From Atherix ibis (taxonomy: Eukaryota; Arthropoda; Insecta; Diptera; Athericidae), in contig OY282607.1 of the NCBI GenBank assembly GCA_958298945.1, positions 73,214,868-73,278,867 of the forward strand: a stretch of DNA of 64,000 nt, written 5' to 3'. Positions within the stretch are counted from its first letter, which is position 1. The number at the start of each line of letters is the position of its first letter. Made by a program: the position numbers and the translations under genes. Below the pieces are notes generated by a model. It was not told the DNA's origin and did no database searches. It saw only the letters and a list, made by a program, of their open reading frames with translations. Positions 59,216 through 64,000 of the stretch are shown here, in pieces.

Positions 59216-61979
59216 AAACTGATTTAATATATTTATACATAAGTATTCAAATACATACAGTGTTTAGTGAAATATTATGAACTCAACGGACCTTCCATAA
59301 TGCGCTGATTTTATATAAATTATGACCCTTATTAATTTAAAAAATAGATTCATTCATTTTTAAGTGTAAATTATAAAGCTGTTTGTAATAGGTCAACATT
59401 TTCCATATAAAAAAATTATTCCCCTATTAGAAGTAGTATTATTAATAATAATAATTTGATAAAATATTTAAAAAGTTTTTGATGATATTCTTTTCGGTTT
59501 GTATAAAATTTATAATCAAATGTTAAAATTAATATTTAACAACAACTAAAGATATTTAAAAACGTTTGGAAATTATATATTAGTCTTAAAAAAAAAAAAA
59601 ACAAAATAAGTGAAGACCAGAAAAATTGTAAGAAAAGCCGTGAAGGGATTTTTTCTTGAAAATAAGATCGCGACCAGCAGAGAAATTCTCATTTTATATT
59701 AATTTATTCACCCTTAAACTTTAACGGTTCGCTTAATACTGTTCGCATTTTTATAAGGAAATGAAGTTATAAATGACAAGGCAGTCTAATAGCGAAACGA
59801 ACATTTCAAACAGACCCAATTAGACAATTGTTTTCATGACACATCAAACAAAAGTCCCACTACTATATTAAGATGAGAGTTTCCATTGTCAACAAATAGG
59901 GAAATTTTTAAAAAACACTTACTTACTGGACCAAAGCTAAGACAAAAGTGAAAAATAGATATTATGCCCTTTAGTACTCCAAAATTCGTTGGATTGTTCG
60001 TAGCAGAATAAACGCAAAAAATACTATAGAAACTGAGAATGATGGTGGCATATTGGAGGCAAGCAATTTTTTTGCCCATCCGTGAGCACACTTGTTCCTA
60101 TAAAGAGAAAAAATTATACAAGAGTAAATATTTTTTTAAACCCTTTCAATATAAGTCTAGGAAATCACCAAAAAGGAATATGGAGAAAAAGCGATGTTTC
60201 ATGCGCTATGCTCATAGTATCTCGTACTGTATAATATATACAACGAACATTAATACATAAATAAAGAAATTGTATGAAAATATATTATAACAGGTAGATG
60301 GGTTGTAACAATAGATCTGCCATTAAAGGGTGAGTGACGAATGAAAAGGTGATGACAGGATGTTTGAATGGTTATGTGGAGGTTCTACTTTTGATATCAT
60401 CCTTTTTGTTAGACACAGTCTTTTGCGTGATTTTGAACTTTAATTTAGACTGCCATGTTTGCAATGTTCACGTTCATTGTTTTAAACGATTCGACGAAGG
60501 AAAATTCATGATTTCATTATTCTGAAATTTTCAACGTCCTCTAAATATTTGGAGGATAGATCTACTTATACGAATATAAATTATTCTTGTTTTTTAAATC
60601 ACGGGTTTGCTCAGATATACCAAATGGATCCGTTGTTCCATATTGTTTACAAGCCTGTAAGTTCATTAACATATTTCAAAGTAAACCCAACAGATAATGC
60701 TTACCTACCGGAAAACTTAATTATTTTTCTAATTTCTTTTTCTGTATAGAAATTTTTTTCTCTTACTTCTTATATATTGCAGTATAACTTTATTATTTGT
60801 ACTAAAAAATATTTTTCAAGTTAAAAGTTTGGTTTCTAAAAAAAAAAATTTTTTTTATTAAAATATTTAAATGCAAAGGGATTAAAAGCAAAATATAGAA
60901 TAATATAATGAAAACAGAAATATTCATTAGGATAAGTAAAGAGTTCGGGATAGCAAATTTTTTAAAGTTTAAAAAAATTTACGTTGAAAAAAGAAATTCA
61001 AATAAACGAAAACTTTTACAAGAGTAAGTTAAGCTATGATGGTCTCTAGTGATTTGGGTTACTAATTAGCTTTTTGACTATTTAAATCATTCCATGGTGT
61101 AGTTACGCAATGAAGGTTTCTTTTCTTTTTAGATTTTAACGTAATTTAACTTTATTAATTTGAAGTTTAAAAAAAATTGAAATTCAACATGTAATATTAA
61201 TTATAAAGTGCTGAAAGTTGATAAAAGTCATATATAAGCGAATCATAATGGGGAACTTTTACTTTGAAATTCAAAATAAATAATAGATTTTATTGTATTT
61301 TAAATTTCAAATAAAATATTATTTATATTAGGAAAAATGTTGGTACTTCCGTTAGAAAACATGCTTTTTAGAGACTATTTAATCAGTGGACTCTAATGGA
61401 TAATATTTTTAAGAAACTCTATATAACCATAGTCCCAAAGGGAGAACAATAATTTACCAACGAAGTAAATTATTATTCTCCTTTTGCGACTATGGTTGCC
61501 AATGATAACGCAGAAGAATATTGACTTTTTAATAGATCAAAAAATTAGTAAGATTGAAGTGCGAACCAATTTACAATTACGGACTAGAATTCTACAGACG
61601 TACAGGTAAATCATTCACTCAGCCCCATATCATATAGGTATTTTATAGAATAAAGGTATTTTAAAATAATTCTACAGAAAATCAAAAAAATAAATATAAC
61701 AGACACTGTTTTGGAGTGTCGGTTTATCGTTGGCAAAAGTATTGATTACTTCAAATTGAGACTATTTAAAAGGCAACCAAAATAAATCCAAAGTTTTGAC
61801 TTATACTTTCCATTTTATTTAACAATTTATTCATTTTAAAAGAAATGTTTTTACATATAATAATTAACGAGATTTGGACAGCAACTGGTATTTATAACAC
61901 ATATTTTTAATACCATCCTGAGAACATCGAATTTTTCTTGTTTATGAAAGTTTCCTCCGATAAAATTGATCCTTAAGCT
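59216..61979. other. AT-rich stretch with one hairpin, no gene supported
   Basis: Open frames at 59834, 60039, 60334 and 60549 have no domain. The hairpin at 61426-61496 is listed separately. Confidence 0.5.
61426..61496. repeat. 32-bp imperfect hairpin, 7-nt loop
   Basis: 61426-61457 (ACCATAGTCCCAAAGGGAGA and on) pairs with 61465-61496 (ending GCGACTATGGT) with four or so mismatches around the loop CAACGAA. Confidence 0.9.
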
Positions 61980-62560
61980 GAGTAAGCCCATTTATTTTTG
62001 TTGTTCATATAGACCCATCAGTCTACTACCTTCCTTAGATCAAACTTTTGATAAACTATTATCAAAAAATATCTCAGTCCCATTCTAAAATCGTCCAATA
62101 TATTCCCCGTTCATCAGTTTAGTTTCCACACTCAACATTCCTACCATGCACCAATGTTATTATGCTGTCAATTATATTGTGTCCTCTCTTAAGCAAAAAT
62201 AACCGTCTAACCGTCAATAATACATTCTTAAATTCCAAGATTAGTTTACGAGATTAAGAATAAAATGAATTACGGTAAAAAGTATCCACGTTACTTTTAC
62301 TCTTTCACATAAACCGTCTATTCCATTATTCCTTAAGAAGTAGTATGAGACCTGCAATACACATACATGACTGAAAGACTGACACTTAATCGACGTAACA
62401 ATTTGCAGTAAACTGCAAATTTATAACACAGTACTTAAGACAATATAGACTTACGAACTCGAACTTTAGTGTTCAACAAAACCTTCCAAGTTCCGTAAAT
62501 ATTACCCAACTCGTTATCTAGAGAAATACGAATGGGTGTCTACTCTTCCGTCATTGTTGT
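61980..62560 (+). mobile_element. Jockey-clade LINE relic, reverse transcriptase region
   Basis: 62008-62100 reads YRPISLLPSLDQTFDKLLSK, the strongly conserved Tyr-Arg-Pro-Ile-Ser-Leu-Leu-Pro motif of Jockey-type reverse transcriptases. A frame change leads into the Gln-Phe-Gly-Phe-Arg region, seen here as FISLVSTLNIPTMHQCYYAV. Further down similarity fades. No FADD catalytic motif is readable and there are many stops. Confidence 0.65.
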
Positions 62561-62639
62561 TGCGATTTGCTTCACACATACGATGTGTTGCAGAAAGTTG
62601 ATGAGAAAGTAAAATAAAAGTTTTGGCAAATTTTGGGCC

Positions 62640-63080
62640 CTATTTGCACTCTTCGTAGCAGTTCTGAAAGGCTTCAACTGGAATCGTCGTTCAGGTTCAT
62701 GATTATAAAATTTAGATGCTATCGACAGTATTAAGAAATTATCCTTTCAATAGTTTTTCATCTTTGGCTAATAGAACAAAAGTCACACGACCTTAGATTG
62801 GGCGAATAAGGATTGTTTTTATTCCGACAAAAACTTTAGAGATGGCCGTGTGATAGAACTCTTTATCTGAGCCTTTTAAGGGGTTTTTTCGTCAAAACCT
62901 TCCGTAACAGTTTGTTCTTGCGATAGGACCTCTTACTGTCTTCCAATGATTCTTGATCCTCTCAGAATGATTTATACCACTGAAATCACTTATTACAACT
63001 TTTCGTAACACACGTATTCAGTAGGCGTAACAAAAAATTTGATGGCACATCCTTGATCCAAATTTTACTGTTCCATTTTT
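62640..63080 (-). mobile_element. Old mariner-like relic, minus strand
   Basis: 62700-62640 on the minus strand gives TTIPVEAFQNCYEECK, the same C-terminal signature as at 32190-32600. Further up (to 63080) the N-terminal KFFVTPTEYVCYEKL-like and 'WY...F' region is barely traceable. No ends are found. Confidence 0.5.
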
Positions 63081-63399
63081 CGTACCGCACTAAAAAAATG
63101 TAACTTCACTTATCACGCTTTATAGATTCTCGTTATTACTGGAAGATGCTTGAAATTATACTACACGTCTACTACATCTCAGTGATGTCAGTCTCATTAA
63201 TTTTCTGCACTCCATAAGTAATATGCACAATATAAATAGTAGTTGTAAAATATCTTTGCTTACCTTGCATTTTAAATTAAAAGAGTCTTTCACACTTGAG
63301 ATATCAAAATCCAGAAAATGTTGAAAAAAAACGAACTTTATAAAATTTATTTAGAATAAATTCAAATGAATAAATAAAGGCTTTTTTTGCAAGTTAATA

Positions 63400-63405
63400 T
63401 TTATT
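63400..63405 (-). terminator. Polyadenylation signal AATAAA
   Basis: AATAAA on the minus strand, 45 bp past the stop codon of the peptide gene. Confidence 0.6.
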
Positions 63406-63449
63406 ATTTAAAATGTTCATTTACAAATTACTTTGTATAATAGAATTAA

Positions 63450-63847
63450 CTATTTTTCAACAGGTAGATCAATATGCCATGAATATGCACCATTAGCGCC
63501 CGTAATCGCACCGAAGTCAATAAAATCATCGCCAAGGGCATCCACTTCATAGAAGTCTCGTCTTGGGGGTTGGTTTTTAATGATTTTAACTGCAAAAAAA
63601 AAATCGTGTTTATTTACAAAAAAAAAACCAGCATGAAAACTTAATATCTTTTAAAACTTTTTAACTGAATATTATTTTTAGCAATTCTATAAAATACCTT
63701 TTTTCTTTTTAGCATCGCCAAACGATATGATATTAATTAATAATAGCATAATGATAAATATTATCTAAAATTATTTAAAATTTATTATTATTTAAAAATA
63801 TATTTGATTACCTGAACACTCACATTATATTGGAAAATTTTCATCAT
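63450..63847 (-). CDS. Novel small secreted peptide, three exons, 76 residues
   Basis: Minus-strand gene with coding exons 63847-63824, 63764-63698 and 63589-63450. Introns are 59 bp (GTGAGT...TTTTAG, phase 0) and 108 bp (GTATTT...T-tract-GCAG, phase 1). The product starts MMKIFQYN, then a hydrophobic core IIFIIMLLLINIISFGDA, a clear signal peptide likely cut after Ala-26. The 50-residue mature part starts KKKKVKIIKNQPPRRDFYEV (strongly basic, with a dibasic RR at 40-41). It turns acidic and glycine/aromatic-rich (DALGDDFIDFGAITGANGAY), ending SWHIDLPVEK, stop. It has no cysteine. A donor 12 bp further on is possible but would give a 47-bp intron, so GTGAGT is preferred. Size and TATA promoter fit immune-induced or reproductive peptides; I do not recognise the family. 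Confidence 0.82.
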
Positions 63848-63919
63848 TTCGTGGAGAATTTGTGTATTTCAATGACACGGGATTGAAAACGAAAGCTTTC
63901 TGCACGTTGACTGACTACG

Positions 63920-63927
63920 CTTTTATA
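63920..63927 (-). promoter_or_regulatory. TATA box of the peptide gene
   Basis: TATAAAAG on the minus strand, about 73 bp upstream of the start codon. It predicts a start site near 63897 and a leader of about 50 nt. Upstream sequence to 64000 is too short to judge enhancer sites; no clear NF-kappaB-type GGG...CCC site is seen in it. Confidence 0.7.
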
Positions 63928-64000
63928 GCTTTTCCAGATTACCTTCGAGCGTGAAAATTGAATTTTCATAGTGAAAGTACTCGTAGTTTGTAATCAAACG

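Noticed and set aside
60334..60525. 63-codon plus-strand frame with hydrophobic segment and three Cys/His
   Set aside because: No TATA, splice or homology support; one of several chance frames in this stretch.
63812..63847. Longer first coding exon of the peptide gene using the donor at 63811
   Set aside because: It keeps the frame but makes a 47-bp intron. The GTGAGT donor 12 bp earlier is closer to consensus and gives a typical 59-bp intron.

Overview
The window is AT-rich animal DNA. It looks like an insect, most likely a higher fly: compact introns of 59 and 108 bp, a TATA-driven small secreted-peptide gene, and a load of mariner-type (IS630-Tc1-mariner, ITm) and R1/Jockey-type elements. 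There is no operon-like organisation and no recognisable rRNA, tRNA or CRISPR. Most of the 64 kb is unique AT-rich DNA without genes, into which transposons have inserted and decayed.

Host genes: the only complete one I can build lies at the right edge on the minus strand (63450-63847). Three exons with consensus splice sites encode a 76-residue secreted peptide, with a TATA box upstream and a polyadenylation signal downstream. A second candidate is a first coding exon on the minus strand (34566-34752), encoding an N-terminal signal-anchor protein and ending at a plausible splice donor. I could not find its continuation.

Mobile DNA, left to right: (1) three same-strand copies of a 0.8-1.4 kb interspersed repeat (421-1745, 37890-39330, 57797-58605), each carrying a decayed exon that looks like the start of a THAP zinc-finger domain, so possibly a P-superfamily derivative; (2) an R1-like LINE fragment (5760-6715), an old DD41D relic (5220-5450) and a 335-bp satellite array (7925-10490); (3) mariners at 12679 and 14056, a LINE fragment interrupted by a VS/rosa-type DD41D element (16690-18360), and a GC-rich R1-like 3' end with poly(A) (19424-20403); (4) mariners at 23032, 27882, 29020 and 39346, the last a full-length 1278-bp element with one visible nonsense codon; (5) a LINE relic (43440-44370) and a DD41D relic (44838-45938); (6) a cluster at 52416-56075 of four mariners of different subfamilies, one of them a foldback with two 5' ends; (7) relics at 58606, 61980 and 62640.

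Cross-cutting patterns: at least six ITm subfamilies are present. Two copies of one subfamily share the same in-frame stop codon. Several near-perfect hairpins with 5-14 nt loops look like template-switch products. None of the transposases is intact, so any recent movement must have used enzyme supplied in trans.
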